Counted from the stretch's first letter, positions 7,845 to 15,669 are shown. The stretch: DNA of 28,908 nucleotides from REBR01 sp033721915 (GCA_033721915.1 JAWWAC010000038.1:1-28908), one strand, 5' to 3'. Numbers and translations: made by a program. The notes: a model not told the origin generated them from the letters alone.

Positions 7845-8857
7845 TCGAAACCACACTGCGCACACGCACCCATGGCTTCGGCTACGCGGCCGCACTGGTG
7901 AGTTTTCTGGTGGTGGCCTGGCTCAACCTGCACTACGGCTTTTACGAGCTGTTTTTCCGGGCCCTGATCCTGGCCCTGGTGATGGCAATGGGGCTGGGCT
8001 ACACACTGCTGATGCGCCGCCAGCAGCTCAAGGCCCACGGGCACCAGTATCTGCTGGCCGCCGCCGGGCTGGTGACGGTCCTGGCCGCCAGCCGCTTTCA
8101 GCCCATGGCCCTGTTGTGGCTCTTCCCGCTGGCGTTGCTGATACTGCTGGTGCTGCCACTGCGCCGTGGGCTGATCCTCTGTGGTGCCCTGGTGGTGCTG
8201 GTGTGCCTGTTTTTTGCGGGCCGCTGGAGCTACCCCCTGCTGGCAACACTGACCGGGCTGTTGCTGCTGATCCATGCCGCGGCCCTGTTTGCCTACCGCT
8301 ACCACTACAATGCCCGCTCGGTGGAGACACTGACACTGCTGGATGGGGAAACCGGCGCCTGGAACCTGCGCTGCTTTCGCGACACCCTGGGCCGTGAGAT
8401 CAGCCGCTCCAAGGAGACGGCTCACCCGCTTTCACTGGTTTACCTTGAGGTGGACTACTACCGGGAGCTGCTGGACCTGCACGGTGCGGTCAATCTGCAG
8501 CCGGTGCTGCGGCGCATCAGCGACACATTGCGCCAGGTGATGCGTGCCGGCGACAGCCACTATTACGCCGGGGACGGTGGCTTTTATCTGCTGCTCCCCT
8601 ACACCCCGGAAGAAGGGGTGCGGGTGATTGTGGAGCGGCTGCGACGTGAAATCGCACTGGCCAGGTGGCCGGTGGTGGACAGCCTGACCGTGTGCCTGGG
8701 CTGCACCACCCGGGCCAGCGGGGAGGAAGACGCAGAGGCACTGGAACAACGCAGCCGCCAGGCCCTGGAGGCGGCACAGAGCAGTGGCCGCAACCGGGCC
8801 TGGTACCTTCAGCATGACAGGCCCCAGCAGGCCGCGACAGGGGTGAAAGATGCTTAG
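7841..8857 (+). CDS. Membrane protein with degenerate GGDEF domain (second of pair)
   Basis: The 338-residue protein is built like its upstream neighbour: about five or six membrane segments up to residue 153, then a GGDEF-fold domain. It keeps a fair DGETGAWNLRCF segment (168-179) and the metal-binding-type Asp in YLEVDYY (201-207). The signature itself is GDGGF (244-248) in place of GGDEF, lacking the catalytic acid. RAGD (235-238) keeps the RxxD inhibitory-site pattern with the right five-residue spacing. Its ATG overlaps the previous stop (ATGA), so the two are coupled and probably arose by tandem duplication. The last bases overlap the convergent Lon-domain gene. The signal sensed by the membrane part is unknown. 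Confidence 0.85.
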   Translation: MIETTLRTRTHGFGYAAALVSFLVVAWLNLHYGFYELFFRALILALVMAMGLGYTLLMRRQQLKAHGHQYLLAAAGLVTVLAASRFQPMALLWLFPLALLILLVLPLRRGLILCGALVVLVCLFFAGRWSYPLLATLTGLLLLIHAAALFAYRYHYNARSVETLTLLDGETGAWNLRCFRDTLGREISRSKETAHPLSLVYLEVDYYRELLDLHGAVNLQPVLRRISDTLRQVMRAGDSHYYAGDGGFYLLLPYTPEEGVRVIVERLRREIALARWPVVDSLTVCLGCTTRASGEEDAEALEQRSRQALEAAQSSGRNRAWYLQHDRPQQAATGVKDA

Positions 8858-9429
8858 CTGATGGATTCCATCCAGTGCTGGATCTGCTCCAGCCGCTGCA
8901 GCGGGTCCTCACAGGCCATCAGGCGCTGCCTCTGGGCCAGCTCAAGGGGCAGCAGCTCGGTCAGGCGCCACCCCAGCTGGCGGGCATCCCGGTAGTCAAT
9001 CTCCATGGACAATGACGCCACCGCCGGGTGCTGCACCAGTGCCCTGAGTACATTCTCCAGCTCCAGGTAATGGGCCGGAGTGGTCACGGCCGGCTCCTCT
9101 TCCAGAGCCACAATGTCGCCCCAGTTCAGACCGTCTTTTTCCTGCCAGTGGCGCTCGATGCGCACCTTGCACCGGCCCTCCACGGTAATGCCCAGCAGCC
9201 CGTTATCGCGCTGCGCAAAATCCACCACCTCCACCAGGGTGCCCAGATCGTAAAAGGCCTGGTCGCGGTTGTTGTCCGGCCGGTGCTCCCGCATCAGGAC
9301 CACCACAAAGCCCTTCTCAGGCCCCATGACGCCAGAGAGCATGTCCAGGTAACGCCGTTCAAACAACTGCAGTGGCAGACGCCCCCCGGGCAGTACAATG
9401 GAGCCGAGGGGAAACAGGGGTCGCCTCAT
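8854..9429 (-). CDS. Stand-alone Lon N-terminal (LON substrate-binding) domain protein
   Basis: The 191 residues resemble the N-terminal domain of Lon protease (LON substrate-binding family). The start MRRPLFPLGSIVLPGG leads into LPLQLFERRYLDM, a typical LON opening, followed by a GITVEGRCKVRI strand region near residues 100-112. There is no AAA+ or protease part, so it is not Lon itself. The function of such short proteins is not established; substrate binding or a chaperone-like role is only a guess. The ATG at 9429 overlaps the stop of the upstream methyltransferase gene by four bases, so the two are co-translated. Its stop codon shares bases with the stop of the convergent GGDEF gene. Confidence 0.9.
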   Translation of the reverse strand: MRRPLFPLGSIVLPGGRLPLQLFERRYLDMLSGVMGPEKGFVVVLMREHRPDNNRDQAFYDLGTLVEVVDFAQRDNGLLGITVEGRCKVRIERHWQEKDGLNWGDIVALEEEPAVTTPAHYLELENVLRALVQHPAVASLSMEIDYRDARQLGWRLTELLPLELAQRQRLMACEDPLQRLEQIQHWMESIS

Positions 9430-10049
9430 GGCGTCTCCACATGGCGGCCATGGACCATGGTCCAGTAACCCAGCAGATTCACCGCCCGCACCTCCTGCAC
9501 CTCCAGGCCCACATTATCCAGTACCGGCTGCAGTGGAAAATCCGGCTGAAAGCCCAGTCCGCTGGCATAACGGGCCAGTCCTGCCTCGATACGGCGCATC
9601 AGGGGGTTCTGCTTGCTGAAGTGGTTGACAAAAATCACCTCGGCGCCGGGCTTGCAGACACGGCGGATCTCCGCCAGCACCTGGTAGGGGTCCGGCACCA
9701 CGGAGAGCACATACAGCACGATAATCTTGTCAAAGGACTGGTCCGGGAAATCCAGTGTCTGGGCATCCATGCGATGCAGCGTGACGTTTTCCAGCTGCTC
9801 CTCCTGCACCCGCTTGTGGGCCTTGTCCAGCATGGCCTGTGACAGGTCAATGCCGGTGACGGTGACGCCGGGTGGGTAATCCGGCAGTGACAGCCCGGTG
9901 CCGACCCCCACTTCCAGCACCCGATCCCCGTCCTGCCAGTTCATGGCATCCAGTGCGGCCTGGCGGCCCGGGTGGAAGATTTTGCCAAAAACCCAGTCAT
10001 AAACCGGCGCATAGCGTTTGTAGGCGTTGAGAATGCTTTCATTATTCAC
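9426..10049 (-). CDS. SAM-dependent methyltransferase, PmtA-like
   Basis: Class I SAM-dependent methyltransferase of 207 residues. The SAM-binding motif is VLEVGVGTGLSLPDY, followed by an acidic loop end in GIDLSQAML. The N-terminal AYKRYAPVYDWVFGKIF and the later LGFQPDFPL segment recall bacterial phosphatidylethanolamine N-methyltransferases (PmtA), which make phosphatidylcholine. A UbiE-type quinone methyltransferase is less likely but cannot be excluded, so no symbol is given. The GTG at 10049 is taken as start because GGGAGG lies eight bases upstream. A TTG at 10088 would add 13 residues but has no clear ribosome site. It forms a two-gene unit with the Lon-domain gene through a four-base overlap. 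Confidence 0.85.
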   Translation of the reverse strand: MNNESILNAYKRYAPVYDWVFGKIFHPGRQAALDAMNWQDGDRVLEVGVGTGLSLPDYPPGVTVTGIDLSQAMLDKAHKRVQEEQLENVTLHRMDAQTLDFPDQSFDKIIVLYVLSVVPDPYQVLAEIRRVCKPGAEVIFVNHFSKQNPLMRRIEAGLARYASGLGFQPDFPLQPVLDNVGLEVQEVRAVNLLGYWTMVHGRHVETP

Positions 10050-10203
10050 TGTCTGGACCTCCCTGAGCACCAGCGTCCACCCTAGCAAGCCAGAAGGCGG
10101 TGGTCACGCATCAAAGACGTTGCCGGCGGCTTGCCACTGCGTTTCAGGGGTATTTTGCGCTAGCATGGGGATTTGATTACCTCCTCCCGGACCGGAGCCC
10201 AGC

Positions 10204-10542
10204 ATGGACCCCAGTGACTTCAACCAGGACAGCGCACGCCATGCGGCCCGCGTGCTGGCGCGGGTCCTGTCACGGCGCCAGCACCGCAAGACCATACTGG
10301 GCCAGACCGTGATGGTGCCGGGGCAGCTGGGTGAGGCATTGCGTCTGCCGGGCATTATCCATGCCCTGGAGAGCCGCAGCGGCCCACGCCGCGAGGCGGC
10401 GGTGGAGCGTTTCCAGGCCATCTGGGAGAGCCTCTCGGAGCCCACCCGGGAGCAGGTCCGAGAGGAGCTGGGCTGGTATGACCCCAGGGAGATGGACTGG
10501 GAGGACCCCCGCTCCAACCGCCGACCGGATCTGCCGGAGTAA
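10204..10542 (+). CDS. Small protein of unknown function
   Basis: I do not recognise a family. The 112 residues start MDPSDFNQDSARHAARVL. They have a basic, helix-prone first third (ARVLARVLSRRQHRK), a middle part suited to a short helical bundle, and an acidic, proline- and arginine-rich tail ending RPDLPE. There is no signal peptide, membrane segment or cysteine. GGAG lies seven bases before the ATG, and codon thirds are strongly G/C as in neighbouring genes, which supports real coding. An open frame on the opposite strand over the same bases gives an Arg/Ser-rich product and is not favoured. It is transcribed divergently from the methyltransferase and converges on the thioesterase gene, with a 60-base gap that shows nothing clear. 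Confidence 0.72.
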   Translation: MDPSDFNQDSARHAARVLARVLSRRQHRKTILGQTVMVPGQLGEALRLPGIIHALESRSGPRREAAVERFQAIWESLSEPTREQVREELGWYDPREMDWEDPRSNRRPDLPE

Positions 10543-10602
10543 ACCCGGCTCTGGCCTTCTACCCGGCCGGACCAGGACAACAGCGCTCAGGCGGCCCTGG
10601 CC

Positions 10603-11388
10603 TCAGGCGAAAACGGTCACGGTCTGGTGACTCAGGGCCAGCAGCTTGCCGTCACGGCTCCAGATACCCGCCTGGGTCTGTCCATAGCCGTCACGGGCCT
10701 GGTCGATGTGGGCCTCGTACAGCAGCCATTCGTCCGCGGCCAGCTGCGGGTCCGGCTCCACCATCTGCAGTGTCCAGCTCAGTGAACTGGCCGGCGCCGG
10801 CTTTTCCAGTTGCGGCAGCACCGCCGGCGGCCAGGCGTCCACCAGGGCCACCAGGTGGGCCTCGGTGAGCGCCCTGGGGGTTTCCCGGAAGCGCATCCAG
10901 CCGCCCATACGGCGACTCTCCGAGCCGGAGAAGGGGAAGCCCCCCAGACCGAAGTGCATGGCGATATGGCGGGTAAAGGCCGGCGTGACCCCTTCGATCC
11001 AGGGCAACGGCTTTGCCTCATCCGGGGTGGGCGCCTTTGGCGCGGGCCGGCCCGGCACGGCGACGATGGAATTCCGCCCATGGCCATAGCTGCCCAGTGC
11101 CACCAGCACTGTCTCACCGTCCTGCTCAATGCGGCTTTCCACCTGTGTCACGGACTTGCCCTGGCGCAGCACCTCGGCCCGGATCTGCACCAGCCCCCCG
11201 GGGGCGGCCGGCCCCACAAAGGACAGGTTCAGTGATCGCAGCGGCCTCTGGTCCGCCAGGCAGGCACGCATGGCGTTGTTGGCCAGCGCCCCCAGCAGGC
11301 CGCCAAAGGTGGCCCGGCCCTGGCCCCAGTCTTCCGGCAGGCGCACTTCGCCGCTGGTGGCCTGTTGCAGGATCTGGTCAAAATGCAT
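10603..11388 (-). CDS. TesB-like acyl-CoA thioesterase family protein
   Basis: Double hot-dog acyl-CoA thioesterase (TesB-like) of 261 residues, expected to hydrolyse acyl-CoA to free fatty acid and CoA in the cytosol. The first hot-dog half carries the QGRATFGGLLGALANNAM region near residues 23-40. The second half has SESRRMGGWMRFRE and the LVALVDAWPPAVLP helix near residues 180-193, which is where the TesB family places part of its active site. The natural substrate cannot be told. The ATG is two bases after the folA stop and an AAGGG in the folA end may serve as ribosome site, so it is the last gene of the TauE-lgt-thyA-folA string. Confidence 0.87.
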   Translation of the reverse strand: MHFDQILQQATSGEVRLPEDWGQGRATFGGLLGALANNAMRACLADQRPLRSLNLSFVGPAAPGGLVQIRAEVLRQGKSVTQVESRIEQDGETVLVALGSYGHGRNSIVAVPGRPAPKAPTPDEAKPLPWIEGVTPAFTRHIAMHFGLGGFPFSGSESRRMGGWMRFRETPRALTEAHLVALVDAWPPAVLPQLEKPAPASSLSWTLQMVEPDPQLAADEWLLYEAHIDQARDGYGQTQAGIWSRDGKLLALSHQTVTVFA

Positions 11389-11390
11389 GG

Positions 11391-11915
11391 TCAGCCCTTC
11401 TCTTTTTCCGTGTGCCGGCGGTCGTACACCACCAGGCTGTAATCGTGGGGGTTGTTGTCACTGGCGGAGAAATCCTCGCGGCTCACCGCCTGCCACTGGT
11501 CCCAGTCCACCGGCGGGAAAAAGGCATCCCCCGGAATCTCCGCATGCACCTGTGTCATGTAAAGCCGGTCGGCCTGTGGCAGCAGTGTTTCGTACACATG
11601 GCCACCACCGATCACCATGATGTCCTCCTGGCCGTCCAGCTCCGCCTGGGCCTGTGCCTGTAACAGCCCCTTCTGCAGATCCGTCACCGCCGTCACCCCG
11701 GGGGCGGACCAGTGCGGGTTGCGGGTCAGCACGATATTCAGCCGTCCCGGCAGAGGCCGGCCGATGGACTCAAAGGTCTTGCGACCCATGATCAGTGGCT
11801 TGCCCATGGTGGTGCGCTTGAAATGGGGCAGATCCTGGGGCAGGTACCAGGGCAGCTTGTTGTTACGGCCGATAACCCGGTTACGGGCCATGGCCACGAT
11901 CATGGCCAGACGCAT
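11391..11915 (-). CDS. folA: Dihydrofolate reductase
   Basis: NADPH-dependent reduction of dihydrofolate to tetrahydrofolate in the cytosol. The 174 residues are a little longer than E. coli FolA (159). The N-terminal core AMARNRVIGRNNKLPWYLP leads into the catalytic acid in QDLPHFKRTT. MGRKTFESIGRPLPGR and VIGGGHVY are the cofactor-binding segments. AGGAGA lies seven bases before the ATG at 11915. It lies 42 bases downstream of thyA, whose reaction produces the dihydrofolate FolA recycles. The C-terminal 15 or so residues are charged and not conserved in the family. Confidence 0.97.
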   Translation of the reverse strand: MRLAMIVAMARNRVIGRNNKLPWYLPQDLPHFKRTTMGKPLIMGRKTFESIGRPLPGRLNIVLTRNPHWSAPGVTAVTDLQKGLLQAQAQAELDGQEDIMVIGGGHVYETLLPQADRLYMTQVHAEIPGDAFFPPVDWDQWQAVSREDFSASDNNPHDYSLVVYDRRHTEKEKG

Positions 11916-11957
11916 GGCGTGTTCTCCTGGCGGTGAATGGGTTGGCGGTGCCCGGAC

Positions 11958-12797
11958 TCAGATGGCGATGGGGGCCTTGATGCCCGGTGCCGGATCATAG
12001 CCCTCGATGCGAAAATCCTCCAGGGCATAGTCGAACAGGGACTCGGGGCGCCGTGCCAGCGTCAGTGTCGGCAGTGGCCCCGGGGTGCGCTTCAACTGAC
12101 GGTAGACGATGTCCTCGGTGAGGTGGTTATGGTAGAGGTGCACATCGCCGAAGCTGTGCACAAAGTCCCCCACCTCCAGGTCCGTCTGCTGGGCCATCAT
12201 GTGCACCAGCAGCGAGTAGGAGGCGATATTGAAAGGCACCCCCAGGAACAGGTCGGCACTGCGCTGGTAAAGCTGACAGGACAGGCGGCCCTCGGCCACG
12301 TAGAACTGGAACAGGCAGTGACAGGGGGCCAGCGCCATGCGCCCTGCCCGCACGTTGTCCTGTGGGCTCATGGATTCGTCCGGCAATTCCGCCGGGTTCC
12401 AGGCACTGACCAGAAGGCGCCTTGAATGGGGCTTGTGCCGGATCTGGTGCAGCACCTCGCTGATCTGGTCGATGGTGCTGCCATCGGGACAGGCCCAGCT
12501 GCGCCACTGCTTGCCATAAATCGGCCCCAGATCACCGTTCTCAAGGGCCCATTCGTTCCAGATGGAGACATTGCGCTCCTGCAGCCAGCGGTTGTCCGTG
12601 GAGCCTTTCAGGAACCACAGCAGCTCCTGGATAATGCTGCGCAGATGCACCTTCTTGGTGGTCAGCAGAGGGAACCCCTGTGACAGGTCAAAGCGCAGCT
12701 GACGGCCAAACACCGAGCGGGTACCCACACCGGTGCGGTCCCCACGGTCCACGCCGTTATCCACCACATCGCGCATCAACGCCAGATAGCTTTCCAT
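11958..12797 (-). CDS. thyA: Thymidylate synthase ThyA
   Basis: Converts dUMP to dTMP using methylene-tetrahydrofolate as carbon donor and reductant. The nucleophile Cys159 lies in MALAPCHCLFQFYV, and DLFLGVPFNIASY is the folate and dUMP contact region. The N-terminal RTGVGTRSVFG is the phosphate-binding loop. The protein has 279 residues against 264 in E. coli. Most of the excess is an insertion near residues 138-152 (PDESMSPQDNVRAG) just before the active-site strand. GGAGG nine bases upstream lies inside the end of lgt, and only three bases separate the two genes. Confidence 0.98.
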   Translation of the reverse strand: MESYLALMRDVVDNGVDRGDRTGVGTRSVFGRQLRFDLSQGFPLLTTKKVHLRSIIQELLWFLKGSTDNRWLQERNVSIWNEWALENGDLGPIYGKQWRSWACPDGSTIDQISEVLHQIRHKPHSRRLLVSAWNPAELPDESMSPQDNVRAGRMALAPCHCLFQFYVAEGRLSCQLYQRSADLFLGVPFNIASYSLLVHMMAQQTDLEVGDFVHSFGDVHLYHNHLTEDIVYRQLKRTPGPLPTLTLARRPESLFDYALEDFRIEGYDPAPGIKAPIAI

Positions 12798-12800
12798 GGT

Positions 12801-13601
12801 TCAGGCCCTCCGGGGCTGGTTATCACGACGGTAGGCCCAGACCATCAGCACCGCGCCGGCGGCGATCATGGGCAGTGACAGCAGCTGACCCATGGTCAGC
12901 CATTCCAGTGCCACATAGCCCAGGTGGGCGTCCGGCTGACGGAAGAACTCGGCAATGACACGGCAGACACCGTAGCCCACCAGAAAAAGTCCCGAGACGG
13001 CCATCATGGGTCTTGGCCGGTTTGAGAACCACCACAGCAGGGCAAACAGCGCCACCCCCTCCAGGGCAAACTGGTAAAGCTGTGAGGGATGCCTGGCCAG
13101 TGCGTCCGGTGCATTGGGGAAGACCATGCCCCAGGGCATGTCCGTGGGACGGCCCCACAGCTCGCCATTGATGAAATTGCCGATGCGGCCCATGGCCAGT
13201 CCCAGCGGCACCAGTGGGGCGACAAAGTCCGTGATCTGGAAGAAGCGCAGACCCAGGCTGCGGGCATACCACAACATGGCCGCCAGCACACCGATCAGAC
13301 CGCCGTGGAAGGACATGCCCCCCTGCCAGATGCGCAGCAGCCACAGGGGGTCCGCCAGGAACTGGTCGAAATGATAGAACAGCACATAGCCGAATCGCCC
13401 ACCGAGAATCACCCCCAGTGCCACGTAAAACACCAGGTCCCCCATCTGTTCCTCATTGATGGGGGCACCGGGGCGGCGTGTCCGCAATCGACCCAGCCAC
13501 CATCCCAGCACAAAGGCCACCACATAAGTCAGACCATACCAGTGGATTTCCAGAGGCCCCAGTGCAATGGCCACCGGGTCAAAATCGGGATGTTCCAGCA
13601 T
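12801..13601 (-). CDS. lgt: Prolipoprotein diacylglyceryl transferase Lgt
   Basis: Inner-membrane enzyme that moves a diacylglyceryl group from phosphatidylglycerol to the lipobox cysteine of prolipoproteins. It has 266 residues from the ATG at 13601. The essential His lies in GGMSFHGGLIG near residue 100 and the Lgt signature GRIGNFINGELWGR lies near residues 140-153, with about seven membrane segments. A GTG three codons upstream (13610) is an alternative; neither start has a strong ribosome site. It lies 27 bases after the TauE-type gene and 3 bases before thyA, a common arrangement in pseudomonads and relatives. Confidence 0.96.
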   Translation of the reverse strand: MLEHPDFDPVAIALGPLEIHWYGLTYVVAFVLGWWLGRLRTRRPGAPINEEQMGDLVFYVALGVILGGRFGYVLFYHFDQFLADPLWLLRIWQGGMSFHGGLIGVLAAMLWYARSLGLRFFQITDFVAPLVPLGLAMGRIGNFINGELWGRPTDMPWGMVFPNAPDALARHPSQLYQFALEGVALFALLWWFSNRPRPMMAVSGLFLVGYGVCRVIAEFFRQPDAHLGYVALEWLTMGQLLSLPMIAAGAVLMVWAYRRDNQPRRA

Positions 13602-13628
13602 AAGACGCACTCACTCGGGCCTGAACAG

Positions 13629-14423
13629 TCAGGCCAGCAACAGGAAACGGACCCCCAGCACCAGCAGCAGCAACGCGAAAAGCCGCTTGAGCAGCCTCTC
13701 CGGCAGCCGATGGGCCAGTCGGGCCCCCAGAACCGCAAACGGCACACTGGTGATCACAATCCCCAGCAATGCCGGCAAATAGACAAACCCCAGGCTGTAG
13801 TCCGGCAGCAGGGGTCGCTGCCAGCCCACCACCATATTGGTGGCCGCACCGGACAGGGCGATGGGGAGGCCACAGGCGGCGGAGGTGGCCACCGCCTGCT
13901 GGGCACGGACGCCGCACCAGCTGAGTAAAGGCACCGTCAGTGTGCCGCCACCGATACCGAAAATAGCAGAGGCCCAGCCAATACCGCCACCCGCCAGTGA
14001 CAGCCCCCCGCTGCCCGGCAGTGGCCTGGCCGCGGAGGGCCGCCACTGCAGCCCCATCTGCAGCGACACCAGCAGCACAAAGCCACCAATGATGCGCTGC
14101 AGCCAGGGGCCACTGAGGAAGCCGGCGGTCATGGCCCCCAGCGCCGCCCCCAGGACGATGCCCACCACCATGGGCCGGAAAATGTCCCAGCGCACCGCCC
14201 CCATGGCATGGTGGGTACGGATGGAGCTCAGTGAGGTGAACACCACCGTGGCCAGTGACGTCCCCACCGCCAGATGGGTGCTGATGGCGCCGTCCACCCC
14301 CTGCCAGGAGAGGCTGATAATCAGCACCGGCACGATAATCAGCCCGCCACCGATACCAAAGAGCCCGGCCAGTGTACCGGCACAGGCCCCCAGTAACAGA
14401 TACAGGGCAACGGTTTCCAACAC
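13629..14423 (-). CDS. TauE/SafE family sulfite exporter-like permease
   Basis: Eight-segment membrane protein of the TauE/SafE family, whose members export or import sulfite, sulfoacetate or related organic anions. The two repeats each carry the family motif: FGIGGGLIIVPVL near the N-terminus and FGIGGGTLTVPLL in the second half. The substrate is unknown. The frame is open far upstream, across the NRDE gene on the other strand, but that part is not protein-like. GTG at 14423 has GGAG seven bases upstream and gives 264 residues that begin directly at the first membrane helix. An ATG at 14465 would add 14 residues and is the main alternative. It is the first gene of the lgt-thyA-folA string. 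Confidence 0.87.
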   Translation of the reverse strand: MLETVALYLLLGACAGTLAGLFGIGGGLIIVPVLIISLSWQGVDGAISTHLAVGTSLATVVFTSLSSIRTHHAMGAVRWDIFRPMVVGIVLGAALGAMTAGFLSGPWLQRIIGGFVLLVSLQMGLQWRPSAARPLPGSGGLSLAGGGIGWASAIFGIGGGTLTVPLLSWCGVRAQQAVATSAACGLPIALSGAATNMVVGWQRPLLPDYSLGFVYLPALLGIVITSVPFAVLGARLAHRLPERLLKRLFALLLLVLGVRFLLLA

Positions 14424-14524
14424 AGGCTGGCTCCACGAATCCGTTAAACGGCTGCTATCATACATGCCCTGAGCCCCCGGCGCAGCACGTGGCGCCAGGG
14501 CCATAGAACCGACAGGAGTAGGCC

Positions 14525-15328
14525 ATGTGCCTGATCGCCTTTGCCAGAGAAGCCCACCCCCATTACCCACTGGTTCTGGTGGCCAACCGCGACGAGTTTC
14601 ACGACCGCCCCACCCGCCCCATGCACTGGTGGCCGGAGGGTGACGTGCTGGCCGGCCAGGATTGCCGCTCCGGAGGCACCTGGCTGGCGGTCTCCCCCGG
14701 GGGCCGGGTGACGGCACTGACCAATTACCGCGACCCACAGGCGCCACCGGGCAGCCGTTCCCGTGGTGAGCTGCCGCTGTCCCTTCTGAAAAGCCGGGAC
14801 CCCTGGCAGGCGCTGCTGGCACTGAGGGAAACACAGTCCGATTATGGCCCCTTCAACCTGCTGCTGCTGGAGTCCGGGCAGGCCATCGGCTTTGCCAGCG
14901 AGGGCGCCGACTCACCACGGCGCCTGTCCACCGGCATCCACGGCATCAGCAACGGGCTGCCGGACAGCGACTGGCCCAAGGTCTGCGCCGCCAGGCAGGC
15001 ACTGGAGAAAGCCCTGGCCAAGACCCGCGGAGTCGAACCCGATGAAACCCATGGACTGCATGAAAGACTGATCCGCGCCTTCCGCAACGAGACCCGCCCC
15101 GGTGACGGGCAACTGCCCGAGACCGGCGTGGGGCTGCAAATGGAGCGCTTTCTCTCCCCCATGTTTATCAGCAACTCCCACTACGGCACCCGCGCCACCA
15201 CGGTGGTCACACTGGACCGCCAGGGACAGTGCCGGGTCACCGAACAGAACTACCGGCCCGAGGGGGTCCCCGCCGAGCGGTGTGAATTCCAGTGGACGCT
15301 CAGCGGGCCCCGGGGAAACACGGATTAA
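14525..15328 (+). CDS. NRDE family protein (TANGO2-like)
   Basis: Member of the NRDE family, named after the Asn-Arg-Asp-Glu motif seen here as VANRDEFHDRP at residues 19-29. The N-terminus MCLIAFA with Cys2 recalls N-terminal nucleophile hydrolases, and the GGTWLAVSPGGRVTALTNYR segment (about 50-69) is typical. Eukaryotic TANGO2 is linked to lipid and haem handling, but no bacterial reaction is settled, so no function is assigned. The 267 residues match the family. AGGAG lies six bases before the ATG. It is transcribed away from the TauE-type gene, with 101 bases between them. No strong promoter stands out in that gap apart from a minus-strand TATGAT at 14457-14462. Confidence 0.9.
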   Translation: MCLIAFAREAHPHYPLVLVANRDEFHDRPTRPMHWWPEGDVLAGQDCRSGGTWLAVSPGGRVTALTNYRDPQAPPGSRSRGELPLSLLKSRDPWQALLALRETQSDYGPFNLLLLESGQAIGFASEGADSPRRLSTGIHGISNGLPDSDWPKVCAARQALEKALAKTRGVEPDETHGLHERLIRAFRNETRPGDGQLPETGVGLQMERFLSPMFISNSHYGTRATTVVTLDRQGQCRVTEQNYRPEGVPAERCEFQWTLSGPRGNTD

Positions 15329-15357
15329 GTCCGTGCTCTTATGTCACTGCCAGTCTC

Positions 15358-15366
15358 TGGTATAAT
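15358..15366 (+). promoter_or_regulatory. Extended -10 promoter for xseB-ispA-dxs
   Basis: TGGTATAAT is a perfect extended -10 box (TGnTATAAT), 52 bases before the xseB start and 30 bases after the NRDE stop. No good -35 element is seen, as is usual for extended -10 promoters. The leader would contain a 5-bp hairpin, GGCCC (15384-15388) with GGGCC (15393-15397) around a four-base loop. Confidence 0.6.
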
Positions 15367-15417
15367 ACGTCCCTGACTTTTCCGGCCCTGCGGGGCCAGC
15401 CGACCGGGAATGCCCTT

Positions 15418-15669
15418 ATGCCCCAGACCCAGAACGACTCACTGCCGGCCTTTGAAGAGAGCCTTGCGCAGCTGGAAACCCTGGTGAAGCAGCTGGAACA
15501 GGGGGACCTGCCCCTGGAGGAAGCGCTCAAGGCCTTCGAGCGGGGCGTCACACTGACCCGTCAGTGTCAGCAATCACTGAGGGCGGCGGAACAGCGGGTG
15601 GAGCAGGTGCTGTCCGGTGCGGACGGGCAACTCAGCTGGCAACCCTTCCAGGGCGACGACAGCCAATGA
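15418..15669 (+). CDS. xseB: Exodeoxyribonuclease VII small subunit
   Basis: Small subunit of exonuclease VII, which with XseA degrades single-stranded DNA from both ends. The 83 residues form a helical hairpin with the family core FEESLAQLETLVKQLEQG, then LPLEEALKAFERGV, and a coiled-coil-like tail (AAEQRVEQVL). E. coli XseB has 80 residues. The start ATG at 15418 fits the family length; upstream in-frame codons lie in the promoter region and are rejected. The ribosome site is weak (GGGA). The stop overlaps the ispA start (ATGA). xseA is not in the window. Confidence 0.96.
   Translation: MPQTQNDSLPAFEESLAQLETLVKQLEQGDLPLEEALKAFERGVTLTRQCQQSLRAAEQRVEQVLSGADGQLSWQPFQGDDSQ

Noticed and set aside
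10104..10580. 158-codon open frame on the minus strand over the small unknown gene
   Set aside because: The product is Arg/Ser/Trp-rich with no structure; the plus-strand frame has a ribosome site and better codon use.
14424..14834. Long upstream extension of the TauE-type gene
   Set aside because: It runs antisense through the NRDE gene and yields Gly/Pro/Arg-rich sequence, not a family N-terminus.
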